Below, piece by piece: positions 1 through 8,591 of a stretch of DNA of 64,000 bases. The stretch is from DASZQY01 sp036511595 (GTDB lineage: Bacteria > Pseudomonadota > Alphaproteobacteria > Rhizobiales > Kaistiaceae), in contig DATCBY010000064.1 of the NCBI GenBank assembly GCA_036511595.1, positions 12,444 through 76,443 of the forward strand. Direction: 5' to 3'. Position 1 is the first letter of the stretch; every line of letters starts with the position of its first letter. The notes under the pieces were generated by a model. The model saw only the letters and a list, made by a program, of their open reading frames with translations, was not told the origin of the DNA and searched no databases. A program made the position numbers and the translations under genes.

Positions 1-1
1 C

Positions 2-499
2 GTATATTCTTCAGACACTTCCAAGTCGAAGATCGTCATCAACCTGTCCCGGGGAGCGCTGCGTTTCATCACCGGCAACGCCAACCACGACGCCTACCAG
101 ATCAACACACCGACGGCGACGATCGCCGTGCGCGGGACCGCCTTTGACGTCTACAGCAGCGACGACGGAGAGCTCGCGGTTGCGATGATCAATGGCGCCA
201 TCGAGGTGTGTCCTCATGGCGGCATCTGCCGCGTTCACGATGTCATCGGCAAGTTTCTGACGATGACTTCTGGCGGTCTTTTTTCACTTCGCGACAAGTG
301 GGACGGAAGTTTCCTGAGAGGCATTTCGTTCAAGACCGCGCTCCCCTTTCTAGGCGATCAGAGACCTCTCGTTCCGGCATTGCGGGGCAGTGAAAAAATT
401 ATTGGCAGCTACGCCACCGCGACCGGAAAAGAAGTTGGAAAAGTGCTCCAGCTGCCCGGCAAGGTGCATCTCTTCAGGCTCCCGAAGCTTTTCCGCTGA
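2..499 (+). CDS. FecR domain-containing protein (5' end outside window)
   Basis: The reading frame is open from the first bases of the window and ends at a TGA at 497-499, so only the C-terminal 165 residues are visible. Early residues include GALRFITGN, then YQINTPTATIAVRGTAFDVY, which is the core of the FecR fold (a beta-rich periplasmic domain ending in a TP-x-A-x-x-x-V-R-G-T motif). Stand-alone FecR-domain proteins in alphaproteobacteria are usually secreted and of unknown role, unlike true anti-sigma FecR proteins. No sigma factor or TonB receptor gene is next to it in the window. The C-terminal half (about residues 85-165) has no motif I recognise. The family is secure; the function is not. 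Confidence 0.75.
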   Translation, partial: VYSSDTSKSKIVINLSRGALRFITGNANHDAYQINTPTATIAVRGTAFDVYSSDDGELAVAMINGAIEVCPHGGICRVHDVIGKFLTMTSGGLFSLRDKWDGSFLRGISFKTALPFLGDQRPLVPALRGSEKIIGSYATATGKEVGKVLQLPGKVHLFRLPKLFR

Positions 500-1078
500 C
501 GATTCGCGACGTGTGATTCGGCGACGCCGACCGTCGGAGCGAGATGCGCGATCAGCAATCGATTCGATCCGCCGCAAATCTCACGGCGAGGAATTCCGAG
601 ACAACTTCGTCTCGCGCGTTGACACACCATTCACTTAAAGTTGGCGTGGGCTTCGCGGCAGTTTCCCGAAATTGACCCGCGTCCAATGCGAGCCGCGCGG
701 GCAACCGCTCGCCTGAGCGCGTGATCTCGAAATAGCGATTACCGCCTCGCGCCGACGCTCGTCCGCTGGTCGGAGCAACGCGCCAGCGTCTCGCCACTCT
801 AGCCACGCCGGTCCAGCGACTGGCATTCTTGCGGATCACGAATGCCCATTTTCGCAAGAACCCACCAGCCGAACGACCGAGGGGCTCTGCCGCAGTCCGG
901 CCACCGCATGGGATACAGCCGAGCGCCACTGCGGGCCGGCTGAGCGTTGTTTTCGTACCTCACCTGCCGCATAAATTGTGGCGTGCGGGCAGACGCTTCA
1001 GCCCCACACGCCGGATTTGCCGGACCATGGAAGGATAGCCGGCAGCCTCGCCCACAGGAACCGATGGAGGGTCCTCCG
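500..1078. other. Non-coding stretch of about 580 bases
   Basis: No reading frame here looks like a real gene on either strand. It holds a possible promoter for the cold-shock gene (listed separately) and two overlapping inverted repeats around 822-860 (GGCATTC/GAATGCC and TTCTTGCG/CGCAAGAA). These lie upstream of that promoter, so they are unlikely to be part of its leader RNA. I see no tRNA or known RNA family. Confidence 0.5.
947..975 (+). promoter_or_regulatory. Possible sigma-70 promoter of the cold-shock gene
   Basis: TTGTTT at 947-952 and CATAAA at 970-975 are separated by 17 bases. Transcription would start near 983, giving a leader of about 95 bases before the ATG at 1079. Long leaders are usual for cold-shock genes. 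The match is by eye only. Confidence 0.35.
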
Positions 1079-1293
1079 ATGCGTCAGAACGGCACCGTCA
1101 AGTTTTTCAATGCGTCCAAGGGCTGCGGCTTCATTACTCCGGACGACGGCGGCAAGGATATCTTCGTCCACGTGACGGCAGTGGAACGTTCGGGACTGCC
1201 GGCGTTGACCGAGGGGCAGCGTATCTCGTTCGAGACCGAGCAGGACCAGCAGGCAAGGGACCAAAGGCGGTCGAGCTGCAACAGGCAACCTGA
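1079..1293 (+). pseudogene. CspA-family cold-shock protein gene, frameshifted near its 3' end
   Basis: The ATG at 1079 follows a GGAGG at 1066-1070 and starts MRQNGTVKFFNASKGCGFIT, a CspA-type OB fold. The intact frame runs through DIFVHVTAVERSG (RNP2 region) to about residue 58 (EQDQQ). The expected family ending, GKGPKAVELQQAT then stop, is encoded in the next frame, with TGA at 1291-1293. Thus one base is missing near 1251-1255. Without correction the frame reads on to 1462, with an unrelated tail. The restored protein would be 71 residues, the normal length. RNP1 reads KGCGFI instead of the usual KGFGFI, losing an RNA-stacking aromatic. That second change favours real decay over a sequencing error, but an assembly error is possible. 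Confidence 0.7.
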
Positions 1294-1341
1294 CCAATTG
1301 TCCCCGGGAGACGGCCCACACTTTTCCCGGCGGCGTGCGAA

Positions 1342-1845
1342 CTACCCCGCCGCTCGATGTCTCTCGACGAGACGATACTCGTGCCAGATGAGCGCGATCA
1401 CCACCGCGTCGAAGACGGTCAGCAGTACCAGCCCCACCGAGAAGGCGAACGAGAGGCGGTAAAGCTGATAGGCGATGAACAGGCACAGCACCGCAAGCGA
1501 AGCCGGATACGCCCACGGACGATTGCGCAAAAGCCCCGCCACCAGGATGAGCTTCACGACGCCGTGGGTGAATAGATAAAAAGCGGCGAACGTCTTGCCG
1601 CCGACGGAAATGCCCTGCGCGGCGTGCAGCAGGTAGTTAGCAACCCGGTCGTGGGGATCTTCCAGCAATTCGCTCTGCACCAGCCAAGCGACGATCGCCG
1701 TGATCGCTTCAACGCTGGTGAAGTAGAGGACAACGCCGCCCGCGAGCTCGACGAATCCGTTGAGGCCCTTCAGCACGACGCCGATCTCGAAGGCGGCGTG
1801 AAGGCGCTTCTCGCTGAGAGGCGTCATGCGTATTTCATGCTCCAC
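1342..1845 (-). CDS. DUF2127 family membrane protein
   Basis: A 167-residue protein with about four hydrophobic segments: near residues 22-45, 50-60, 85-105 and 108-150. It has the DUF2127 pattern: an N-terminal EKRLHAAFEIGVVLKGLNG, a middle HAAQGISVGGKTFAAFYLFTHGVVK with conserved His and Lys, and a C-terminal AFDAVVIALIWHEYR-like end. The family is a predicted integral membrane protein of unknown function. Translation could also start at the internal Met7. It is the only gene of its kind here and points away from the cold-shock gene. Confidence 0.75.
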   Translation of the reverse strand: MEHEIRMTPLSEKRLHAAFEIGVVLKGLNGFVELAGGVVLYFTSVEAITAIVAWLVQSELLEDPHDRVANYLLHAAQGISVGGKTFAAFYLFTHGVVKLILVAGLLRNRPWAYPASLAVLCLFIAYQLYRLSFAFSVGLVLLTVFDAVVIALIWHEYRLVERHRAAG

Positions 1846-1939
1846 CGGCGATCGGACGCGGCCCCCGCCTGGGTATCGTTCGCCGGACGGAAAACAATGG
1901 ACGCCTATTCACCGATAGCCCGACCGCGCTCGCCAACGC

Positions 1940-2839
1940 TCAGGCGTTCGCCGCCATTGCATGCGAGTGGGGCTGGACGGCGTTGGTGTAGTCCTCCATC
2001 AGCGTCTTGGTAATCGCGCCGGCGCTGAACCGATAGGGACCGATCTCGGAAACCGGAGTAACTTCGGCGGCGGTGCCGGTGAGGAAGCATTCGTGGAAGC
2101 CTTCCATCTCTTCCGGCATGATGGCGCGCTCGTTGACGGTGAACCCGCGCTGCTTCGCCAGGCTGATGACGGTGCGCCGCGTGATGCCGTCGAGAAAACA
2201 ATCCGGGGTAGGCGTGTGCAGGACACCGTCCTTGACGAAGAAGATGTTAGCCCCGGTGGCTTCCGCGATGCGGCCGCGCCAGTCGAGCATCAACGCATCG
2301 GCATAGCCCCTCACCTCGGCAGCGTGCTTGGAGATGGTGCAGATCATGTAGAGGCCGCTGGCCTTCGATTTTGACGGCGCCGTCATCGGATCGGGCCGGC
2401 GATATTTCGCCATGTCGAGGCGCAAACCCTTGAGGCGCTCCTCCGGACTGAAATACGACGGCCACTCCCAGACGGCGATGCCCAGGTGAATTGTATTGTT
2501 CTGCGCCGCCACGCCCATCATCTCGCTGCCGCGCCACGCGATAGGCCGGACGTAGGCATCCATATGACCTTGGCGGACAAGCAGATCGGCGCAGGCCTTG
2601 TTGATTGTCTCCGCCGGGAAGGGAATCTCGAAGCCGAGGAGCCGCGCTGATTCCTGCAGTCTCCTGGTGTGGTCCTCAAGGCGGAAGATGACGCCGCCGT
2701 AGGCCCGCTCGCCCTCGAAGACGGCGCTGGCATAGTGAAGCGCGTGGGTGAGCACGTGGACCTTGGCGTCCGCCCACGGCACATATTGTCCATCCATCCA
2801 GATCACGCCGGGACGATTGTCGAAAGGTTGAATTGCCAC
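1940..2839 (-). CDS. ilvE: Branched-chain amino acid aminotransferase
   Basis: Class IV PLP aminotransferase of 299 residues that interconverts leucine, isoleucine and valine with their 2-oxo acids using glutamate/2-oxoglutarate. Visible features: YASAVFEGERAY (residues 36-47), RLEDHTRRLQESA, the PLP lysine in SKSKASGLY (K159, the same number as in E. coli IlvE), and EATGANIFFVKDG for phosphate binding. The start is a GTG, preceded by GGTGGAG about 11 bases away. The gene is divergent from the MarR regulator at 3064, with 224 bases between them. This neighbourhood is common in Rhizobiales and could let MarR influence ilvE, but that is inference. Confidence 0.93.
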   Translation of the reverse strand: MAIQPFDNRPGVIWMDGQYVPWADAKVHVLTHALHYASAVFEGERAYGGVIFRLEDHTRRLQESARLLGFEIPFPAETINKACADLLVRQGHMDAYVRPIAWRGSEMMGVAAQNNTIHLGIAVWEWPSYFSPEERLKGLRLDMAKYRRPDPMTAPSKSKASGLYMICTISKHAAEVRGYADALMLDWRGRIAEATGANIFFVKDGVLHTPTPDCFLDGITRRTVISLAKQRGFTVNERAIMPEEMEGFHECFLTGTAAEVTPVSEIGPYRFSAGAITKTLMEDYTNAVQPHSHAMAANA

Positions 2840-3063
2840 GGGATATTTGCTCCACCTGGATCGCGAGGGCCATTTTCAGCCGGCCCCTTTTGTCGTTCAC
2901 CTCACAATTGACGCCCTTTTGCGTCGCACCTCAATCGCCGATATGGTGCCGCGGACTCATTCAGATTCCGCGAAAAATCAAGGATCGATGCCACGCCGCA
3001 CGGGTTCGTTCGTCTCTCGCGGCCGGCATCATTTAAGTACCAAACGACTGAAAATATGTCAAC

Positions 3064-3603
3064 ATGGCTGACGTAAATTTCAAGGGGAGCGACGCGGCGG
3101 CAAAACGTGGCAAGGGCGCTGTCTCCACGGTGACCGCGCCGGTTTCCATCGATGAGCAGCCCGAGATCACCTTCATCGAACTGCTCTTCTTTGCCTACCG
3201 CGATTTTGTCTCCGACCCGGATGCCGCGCTGCTCAGTTACGGTTTCGGCCGCGCGCACCATCGCGTCGTTCACTTCGTCAATCGCCACCCCGGCATCCGA
3301 GTTGCCGACCTGCTCGATATCCTGAAGATCACCAAGCAGAGCCTCGGGCGCGTGCTGAAGCAGCTCGTCGACAGCGGCTTCATCGAACAAAAGACCGGCC
3401 CGCTCGATCGCCGCCAGCGCCTCCTTTACCCGACCGAGTCCGGACGCGCACTGGCGCTGCGCCTCATCGACCTTCAGGCGCGGCGCATCAGTCGGGCGCT
3501 CGCTGCCCTGACGCCGGTTGAGCGTGAGGGCGCCGAACGCTTCCTCCGCCTCATTGTCGACGACGGCGAGCGCGACAAGGTGAATCACCTCATTGAGCGC
3601 TGA
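3064..3603 (+). CDS. MarR family transcriptional regulator
   Basis: A 179-residue winged-helix protein. The DNA-binding part covers about residues 75-135: VADLLDILKITKQSLGRVLKQL is the recognition helix-turn-helix and DRRQRLLYPTESG is the wing with the usual D-x-R-x-R basic pattern. Flanking helices would form the dimer. The first 35 residues are low complexity. Its end overlaps the response-regulator gene by 11 bases, so the two are likely co-transcribed and translationally coupled. The inducer and target are unknown. A GACGC-6-GCGTC repeat in the divergent gap (around 2909-2924) is a possible but weak operator. Confidence 0.88.
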   Translation: MADVNFKGSDAAAKRGKGAVSTVTAPVSIDEQPEITFIELLFFAYRDFVSDPDAALLSYGFGRAHHRVVHFVNRHPGIRVADLLDILKITKQSLGRVLKQLVDSGFIEQKTGPLDRRQRLLYPTESGRALALRLIDLQARRISRALAALTPVEREGAERFLRLIVDDGERDKVNHLIER

Positions 3604-4339
3604 TATCGATCGAACTGCCGTCGCCTTGGCCGATCCCGAGAAGGATGGCGTCCTCTCCGACGACGCTCCCCACCTCCTCGTCGTTGACGACGACAAGCGC
3701 ATTCGCCTTCTCCTCTCGCGCTATCTCGGCGATCGCGGTTTCCGCGTCACCATCGCCAGCGACGCCGCCGAAGCGCGCCAGCGCCTCGCCGCGTTGGCCT
3801 TCGATCTCCTCATCGTCGACGTTATGATGCCCGGAGAGGACGGCATGACGCTGGTCAAGAGCCTGCGCGAGACGCTGGACGTGCCCATCATGCTGCTGAC
3901 CGCGCGCGCGGAAAGCGAGAGCCGCATCGCCGGCCTTGAATCCGGCGCCGACGACTATCTCGCCAAGCCGTTCGAGCCGCGCGAACTGGTGCTGCGCATC
4001 AACAATATCCTGAAACGCGGCGTGCCTTCGACGAAGCCGTTGATCGAGCAGATTTCGTTTGGGCCTTTCACCTTCAACCGCGAACGGCTCGAACTGAAGC
4101 GCGCCGGCGAGACGGTGCGGCTGACCGAGCGGGAGCGCCAGATCATGGCGATTTTCGCCGCGACGCCCGGCGAAACGGTGCCGCGCGACAAGCTCGTCAC
4201 CGGCAGCGGGCCGAGCGGCGAGCGCACCGTCGACGTGCAGATCAACCGCCTTCGGCGCAAGATCGAGGCCGACCCCGGCAATCCGCTCTATCTGCAGACC
4301 GTGCGCGGCATCGGCTACCGCCTGGCGATCGCGGTCTGA
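3593..4339 (+). CDS. OmpR/PhoB-family response regulator
   Basis: A 248-residue two-domain regulator. The receiver domain covers about residues 26-145, with acidic pocket D32/D33, phospho-acceptor D76 in LLIVDVMMPGEDG, Thr in LLTARAE, and K125 in DYLAKPFEP. The C-terminal winged helix is about residues 150-245, with the typical ending RRKIEADPGNPLYLQTVRG. The apparent start is a TTG overlapping the MarR stop by 11 bases; a later TTG at 3626 is also possible. The cognate kinase follows after 14 bases. The signal is unknown. OmpR-type regulators of this sort usually bind direct repeats as dimers. Confidence 0.93.
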   Translation: MSADIDRTAVALADPEKDGVLSDDAPHLLVVDDDKRIRLLLSRYLGDRGFRVTIASDAAEARQRLAALAFDLLIVDVMMPGEDGMTLVKSLRETLDVPIMLLTARAESESRIAGLESGADDYLAKPFEPRELVLRINNILKRGVPSTKPLIEQISFGPFTFNRERLELKRAGETVRLTERERQIMAIFAATPGETVPRDKLVTGSGPSGERTVDVQINRLRRKIEADPGNPLYLQTVRGIGYRLAIAV

Positions 4340-4353
4340 CGCGAGGACAAGCG

Positions 4354-5745
4354 ATGGCGACGACCATCGAAGAACATACCGCCGCAGAGACGGGGGAGCA
4401 CGGCCCCCTCCGCCGGGCATACGGCAGATTTGCGCGCGCAGTCGGCGGCGCCATGCCGAAGGGCCTCTTCGCCCGGTCGCTGATGATCATCATCGCCCCG
4501 GTCGTGCTGCTCCAATCGCTGGTCGTCTTCGTGTTCATGGAGCGCAACTGGCAGGACGTCACCCAGCGGCTTTCCGAGGCGACCGTCGGCGATATTGCGG
4601 CGATCGTCGACATCATCGAAACCTATCCGCAGGATGCCAACTTCACGGCCGTCACCAACCTCGCCGCCACGCGCTTCGGCCTCAACATCGCGGTGCTGCC
4701 GCCCGAGCCGCTGCCGCCGGCGGGACCAAAACCATTTTTCTCGCCGCTCGACCGCGTGCTCAGCCAGGACATTCGGCTGGCCGTTGGCAAACCATTCTGG
4801 ATCGACACGGTTGGTCGCTCGAACATCGTGGAAATCCGCATCCAGCTTTCCAACGGCATTCTCCGCGTCTTCGCGCCGCGCAGCCAGACCTACGCTGCCA
4901 ACGCGCTCTTGTTCATTTCGGCGATGGTGGCAACCAGCGTCGTGCTGCTCGCCATCGCCATCGTGTTTCTCCGCAATCAGATTCGCCCGATCCTGCGGCT
5001 GACCGCCGCGGTCGATAATTTCGGCAAGGGGCGAACCGTCGCCGACTTCACCCCACGCGGCGCCCGCGAGGTACGCCAGGCGACGCTTGCCTTCCACGAG
5101 ATGCGCGAGCGGGTCGAGCGCCAGATCGAGCAGCGCACCACGATGCTTGCGGGAGTCAGCCATGATCTGAGGACCGTGCTGACCCGCTTGCGCCTGCAAC
5201 TGGCCCTGATCGAGGAGAGCGCCGATGTCGCCGCGCTGAAGAGCGATGTCGACGACATGAACCGCATGCTCGAGGGCTACCTGGCGTTTGCCCGCGGCGA
5301 CAGCGGCGAGGAAGCGGCGCCGACCGACGTGGCGACGCTGCTCGACGGCCTCGCCGAAGAGGCGCGGATTTCCGGCCACGATGCCATCGTTTCATTCTCG
5401 GGTGAGCCGTCGGTGCGGTTGCGGCCGCAGAGCTTCAAGCGTTGCATCGCCAATCTCGTCGGCAACGCCGGACGCCACGCCGACCACGTCGTCATTCTCG
5501 GCGCCCATGCCGACGGTCAACTCACCGTTATTGTCGATGACGACGGTCCCGGCGTTCCCTTCGAAGAGCAGGAGGCGGTGTTCAAGCCGTTTTACCGCCT
5601 CGACAACGCCCGCAATCTCAATGAGAGCGGCACCGGACTCGGGCTGCCGATCGCCCGCGACATCGCCCGCAGCCACGGCGGCGACATCGCCCTCTCGGAG
5701 AGTCCGCTGGGCGGGCTTAGGGTGACGGTCACGATCCCGGCCTGA
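4354..5745 (+). CDS. Sensor histidine kinase, EnvZ-like architecture
   Basis: A 463-residue inner-membrane kinase. Membrane segments are near residues 42-62 and 184-206, enclosing a periplasmic sensor of about 120 residues; HAMP is about 207-258. The phospho-acceptor is H270 in LAGVSHDLRTVLTRLRL. The ATPase domain has N-box N371 (NLVGNAGRH), G1 DDDGPG (396-401) and G2 GTGLGLPIARDIA. V275 replaces the proline usual in HDLRTP, a change seen in related alphaproteobacterial kinases. It is a likely partner of the upstream regulator. Its SD is GAGGA just before the ATG. The NYN-domain gene follows after 26 bases, probably in the same transcript. Confidence 0.93.
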   Translation: MATTIEEHTAAETGEHGPLRRAYGRFARAVGGAMPKGLFARSLMIIIAPVVLLQSLVVFVFMERNWQDVTQRLSEATVGDIAAIVDIIETYPQDANFTAVTNLAATRFGLNIAVLPPEPLPPAGPKPFFSPLDRVLSQDIRLAVGKPFWIDTVGRSNIVEIRIQLSNGILRVFAPRSQTYAANALLFISAMVATSVVLLAIAIVFLRNQIRPILRLTAAVDNFGKGRTVADFTPRGAREVRQATLAFHEMRERVERQIEQRTTMLAGVSHDLRTVLTRLRLQLALIEESADVAALKSDVDDMNRMLEGYLAFARGDSGEEAAPTDVATLLDGLAEEARISGHDAIVSFSGEPSVRLRPQSFKRCIANLVGNAGRHADHVVILGAHADGQLTVIVDDDGPGVPFEEQEAVFKPFYRLDNARNLNESGTGLGLPIARDIARSHGGDIALSESPLGGLRVTVTIPA

Positions 5746-5771
5746 GTCGGGATGGAAGGCGGGAGGCCAGA

Positions 5772-6590
5772 ATGACCGTCGACAGCGCCGCCAACGTTGT
5801 GAAGCTCGCCCTGCTGATAGACGGCGATAACGTCAGCGCGACCTTCATGCCGCTTATCATGCGCGAGGCGACCAAGGTTGGCACCGTCGCGGTCCGCCGC
5901 CTGTATGGCCAGTTCAAGAGCGGCAGAATGAAGTCGTGGCTGAAGCACGTCGACGAGTTCGACCTGACGCCGGTCAATGTCTCGCCCCTCACCCGTGGCA
6001 AGAACGCCACCGACATGAAACTCGTGATCGAAGCCATGGACATGCTTTACGGGCGGCAGCTCGACGGCCTCTGCATAGCCTCCAGCGATGGCGACTTCAC
6101 GCCGCTGGCGGCGCGCATCCGCGCCAACGCCGTTGCCGTGTACGGGTTCGGCGCCAAGAAGGCGCCCGCCGGCTACAAAGCGGAGTTCGATCGCTTCTAT
6201 GAGTGCGACACGCTGCTCGCGGCGGAAAAGAAAAGCACGCCCCGAAGAATCTCGACACCGGCCGCCCCCGACAAGCCAGCGCCGCGGCGGGAGCCGGCAG
6301 CACCGAAGGCGGTCACCGTCGCACGGGCGCCGCGTCGCGCCCGCCAAACTGCCGCACCTAAGCCGCCGATCCCCGCCCCTGAGATTCTGGCGGCGATCGA
6401 GGCCGTGCGGGAATCCGATGGTTGGTCGCACCTCGGTTCGGTCAGCAACCAGGTGCGCAGGGCGATTCGCGATTTTACGCCGAAAAACCATGGCCACAGC
6501 ACTCTGAAACGCCTGATCGCGTCCATGCCTGAGGTCGAATCACATACAACCCCGAACGGCACGGCCTTCGTACGCCGGCGGACGACCTAG
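5772..6590 (+). CDS. NYN (PIN-like) nuclease-type protein with C-terminal OST-HTH/LOTUS domain
   Basis: A 272-residue LabA/DUF88-like protein. The NYN domain (residues 10-147) carries the acidic set expected of a metal-dependent RNase: D17 and D19 in LLIDGDN, D81 in GKNATDMKLVIEAMD, and D106/D108 in ASSDGDF. A basic, Ala/Pro-rich linker (150-200) leads to an OST-HTH/LOTUS domain (202-270), including LAAIEAVRESDGWSHLGSV and FTPKNHGHSTLKRLI, a fold that binds RNA. The start is supported by GGGAGG 7 bases upstream. It follows the kinase gene by 26 bases. RNA cleavage is inferred from the family and not shown for this protein. Confidence 0.9.
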   Translation: MTVDSAANVVKLALLIDGDNVSATFMPLIMREATKVGTVAVRRLYGQFKSGRMKSWLKHVDEFDLTPVNVSPLTRGKNATDMKLVIEAMDMLYGRQLDGLCIASSDGDFTPLAARIRANAVAVYGFGAKKAPAGYKAEFDRFYECDTLLAAEKKSTPRRISTPAAPDKPAPRREPAAPKAVTVARAPRRARQTAAPKPPIPAPEILAAIEAVRESDGWSHLGSVSNQVRRAIRDFTPKNHGHSTLKRLIASMPEVESHTTPNGTAFVRRRTT

Positions 6591-6591
6591 G

Positions 6592-6948
6592 TCAGAACAA
6601 CCTTCCCCCGGCGGGAACCTTCAGGGTCGGCCCGATCAATACCACCTCGCCGGCCTCGTCGGGAAAGCCGAGCGTCAATACCTCCGACATGAACGGACCT
6701 ATCTGGCGTGGCGGAAAGTTGACCACCGCCGCGACCTGGCGGCCGATCAGTTCTTCCAGCGTGTATCTTTTCGTTATCTGCGCCGAGGACTTCTTCAGGC
6801 CGATCGGCGATCCAAAGTCGATGGTGAGCCGATAGGCTGGCTTGCGCGCCTCGGGAAAGGTGTTCGCCTCGACGATTGTGCCGACACGGATATCGACTTT
6901 CAGGAAATCATCGAAGGTGATCCGCGGTGCCGGTTCCGTCTGTGCCAT
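6592..6948 (-). CDS. csaA: CsaA-type tRNA-binding (OB-fold) protein
   Basis: A small 118-residue protein consisting of one tRNA-binding OB fold of the Trbp111/CsaA kind: FDDFLKVDIRVGTIVEANTF at the N-terminus, LTIDFGSPIGLKKSSAQIT in the middle, and PPRQIGPFMSEVLTLGF towards the end. These proteins dimerise and bind tRNA, and B. subtilis CsaA has chaperone-like activity. I use the ATG at 6948 instead of an upstream GTG at 6984 because it gives the normal family length. It lies 43 bases downstream of proC on the same strand and the two probably share a transcript. Confidence 0.87.
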   Translation of the reverse strand: MAQTEPAPRITFDDFLKVDIRVGTIVEANTFPEARKPAYRLTIDFGSPIGLKKSSAQITKRYTLEELIGRQVAAVVNFPPRQIGPFMSEVLTLGFPDEAGEVVLIGPTLKVPAGGRLF

Positions 6949-6991
6949 GTCGCCCTCGCCTGCTGGTGCGGCGGCGTTAAGCACGCGGCGA

Positions 6992-7831
6992 CTAGCTCGA
7001 CAATTCGCGCGAGCGCTTGCGCGCCGCGGCGACGGCCTTCTTCATCAGGCCCGTGAGGCCGGACCGACCCATCAGGACTTTCAGCGCCGCCGCCGTGGTG
7101 CCCTTCGGCGAGGTCACGTTCTGGCGGAGCACTTCGGCCGACAGGTCGGATTGATACAAAAGCTCGCCGGCGCCCTCGACCGTCGCGCGCGCCAGCTTCT
7201 CCGCCGACGCCTTGTCGAAGCCGACGGAGACGGCCGCGGCGGCCAGCGCTTCGACCATGTGGAAGACATATGCCGGACCTGAGCCTGAAACGGCGGTGGC
7301 CGAGTCGATCAGCGTTTCCTTCTCCACCCAGATGACGGCGCCGACGGCTTCCAGAAGCGTGGTGACCAGCTCCCTGCCCGCTTTGTCGACCTTCGCGTTG
7401 GCGATGGCGACGGTGACGCCGCGACCGACCTGCGCCGGCGTATTCGGAATGGTGCGCACGATGGCCATATCACCAAGCCCGGCGCGCAAATTCTTCAGCG
7501 TCGTCCCGGCCGCCACCGACAGCGCGATGGTGCCGTCATCCAGAAGCGGACGCAGACCTGGCAGGATGTCGGCGATGACCTGCGGCTTGACCGCAACCAC
7601 GATGAGCCCGGCGGTAACGTTCGACGGCGGCGCCGCGTGAACCTTGATGCCCGCATCGGCGAGAAACGCCGCGCTGTCAGCCGGCGGCGCCGGATCGATG
7701 ACCAGCGCGGCCCGTTTGTCGAGACCGCGATCGAGCCACCCCTTGAGGAGCGCGCTCCCCATCTTGCCGGCGCCGACAAGCCCCACCGGACGGGAGGCGG
7801 TGAAGCAAGGAAAGGTCATGGCGACCAGCAT
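6992..7831 (-). CDS. proC: Pyrroline-5-carboxylate reductase
   Basis: A 279-residue NAD(P)H-dependent enzyme that makes proline from 1-pyrroline-5-carboxylate, the last step of proline synthesis. The Rossmann motif PVGLVGAGKMGSALLKGWL is at residues 15-33. IVRTIPNTPAQVGRGVT and SGSGPAYVFHMVEALAAAAVSVG are the conserved middle and C-terminal signatures, followed by SPKGTTAAALKVL and the all-helical dimer end. An ATG four codons downstream (7819) is an alternative start. It sits upstream of csaA and downstream of the ybjN-like gene on the same strand. Confidence 0.95.
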   Translation of the reverse strand: MLVAMTFPCFTASRPVGLVGAGKMGSALLKGWLDRGLDKRAALVIDPAPPADSAAFLADAGIKVHAAPPSNVTAGLIVVAVKPQVIADILPGLRPLLDDGTIALSVAAGTTLKNLRAGLGDMAIVRTIPNTPAQVGRGVTVAIANAKVDKAGRELVTTLLEAVGAVIWVEKETLIDSATAVSGSGPAYVFHMVEALAAAAVSVGFDKASAEKLARATVEGAGELLYQSDLSAEVLRQNVTSPKGTTAAALKVLMGRSGLTGLMKKAVAAARKRSRELSS

Positions 7832-7941
7832 CTCCGGGAGGCGTCTTCGCGCGAAGGCCGGAACCTAGTACCCACGACCAGTGAAGAATAGCCTCCTCCG
7901 ATTGTTGCCGGTCTTCGCCTTCGCGGAAACGGCAGGGAAAA

Positions 7942-8442
7942 CTAGGCTGTCCCGGCCGTCTCGAAGAGCACCGTCTCCAGCGCCTCGGCTGCGTTCTTGC
8001 CGGCCCAGACGACGAACTGGAAGGCCTGGAAATACCGCTCGCAGGCTTCGATCGCCGTGTGCAGCAGCTTCTCTACCTGCGCGCTCGTCGGCTCGGCACC
8101 GCCGGAGAGCAGCAACGCCTGGCGGAACATGATCACGCCTTCCCGGGTCCACAGGTCGAAATGTCCGATCCACAGCTGCTCGTTGACACCGGAAAGCAGT
8201 CGCATGACTTCGGGCTCGCGCGCCCTCGGCACCTTTAGTTCGAAGGCGCAGGCGAGATGCACCGCCTCCTTTTCCTCCATCCACGAAAAGGAGACGTGAT
8301 AGTCGCACCAGCCGCCGGCGACCGACACCGTTATCTCGTCATCGCCCGCCCGTTCGAAGGACCAGTCGTTCAACGCCGCGATCTGCTCGATGACGTCAAC
8401 CGGATTCGATTGGCGCTCGTGCTCGAAGTCCAAGAGATTCAT
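7942..8442 (-). CDS. YbjN domain-containing protein
   Basis: A 166-residue soluble protein of the YbjN family: NLLDFEHERQSNPVDVIEQI at the start, WCDYHVSFSWMEEKEAVHLACAFE in the core, and GHFDLWTREGVIMFRQALLL towards the C-terminus. The family resembles type III secretion chaperones in fold, and E. coli YbjN affects motility and stress responses, but its biochemical role is unsettled. I chose the ATG at 8442 because an upstream GTG at 8499 adds a 19-residue, non-conserved extension. It lies upstream of proC on the same strand with 110 bases between. Confidence 0.85.
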   Translation of the reverse strand: MNLLDFEHERQSNPVDVIEQIAALNDWSFERAGDDEITVSVAGGWCDYHVSFSWMEEKEAVHLACAFELKVPRAREPEVMRLLSGVNEQLWIGHFDLWTREGVIMFRQALLLSGGAEPTSAQVEKLLHTAIEACERYFQAFQFVVWAGKNAAEALETVLFETAGTA

Positions 8443-8591
8443 GAAGCAGCGATCCGCCCGGCTAGCGAGAAAAGGGACTGGTGGTAACGCAACAGGCACC
8501 GACGAATTATTGCCGGCAGGTCAGCGCTCCACTTTGCGCCCGCAGCGAATCTTCGTTGAGAATCAGTATATAGCCGGCCGCTTCCGACCGG

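Noticed and set aside
822..860. Two overlapping inverted repeats (GGCATTC/GAATGCC and TTCTTGCG/CGCAAGAA), looking like a switch for the cold-shock gene
   Set aside because: They lie more than 80 bases upstream of the best promoter candidate, so they are probably not in the cold-shock leader RNA.
5160..5200. Kinase with Val instead of Pro in the HDLRTP motif as evidence of an inactive kinase
   Set aside because: The phospho-accepting His, the Thr at H+4 and all ATP-binding boxes are intact, and similar substitutions occur in related alphaproteobacterial kinases.
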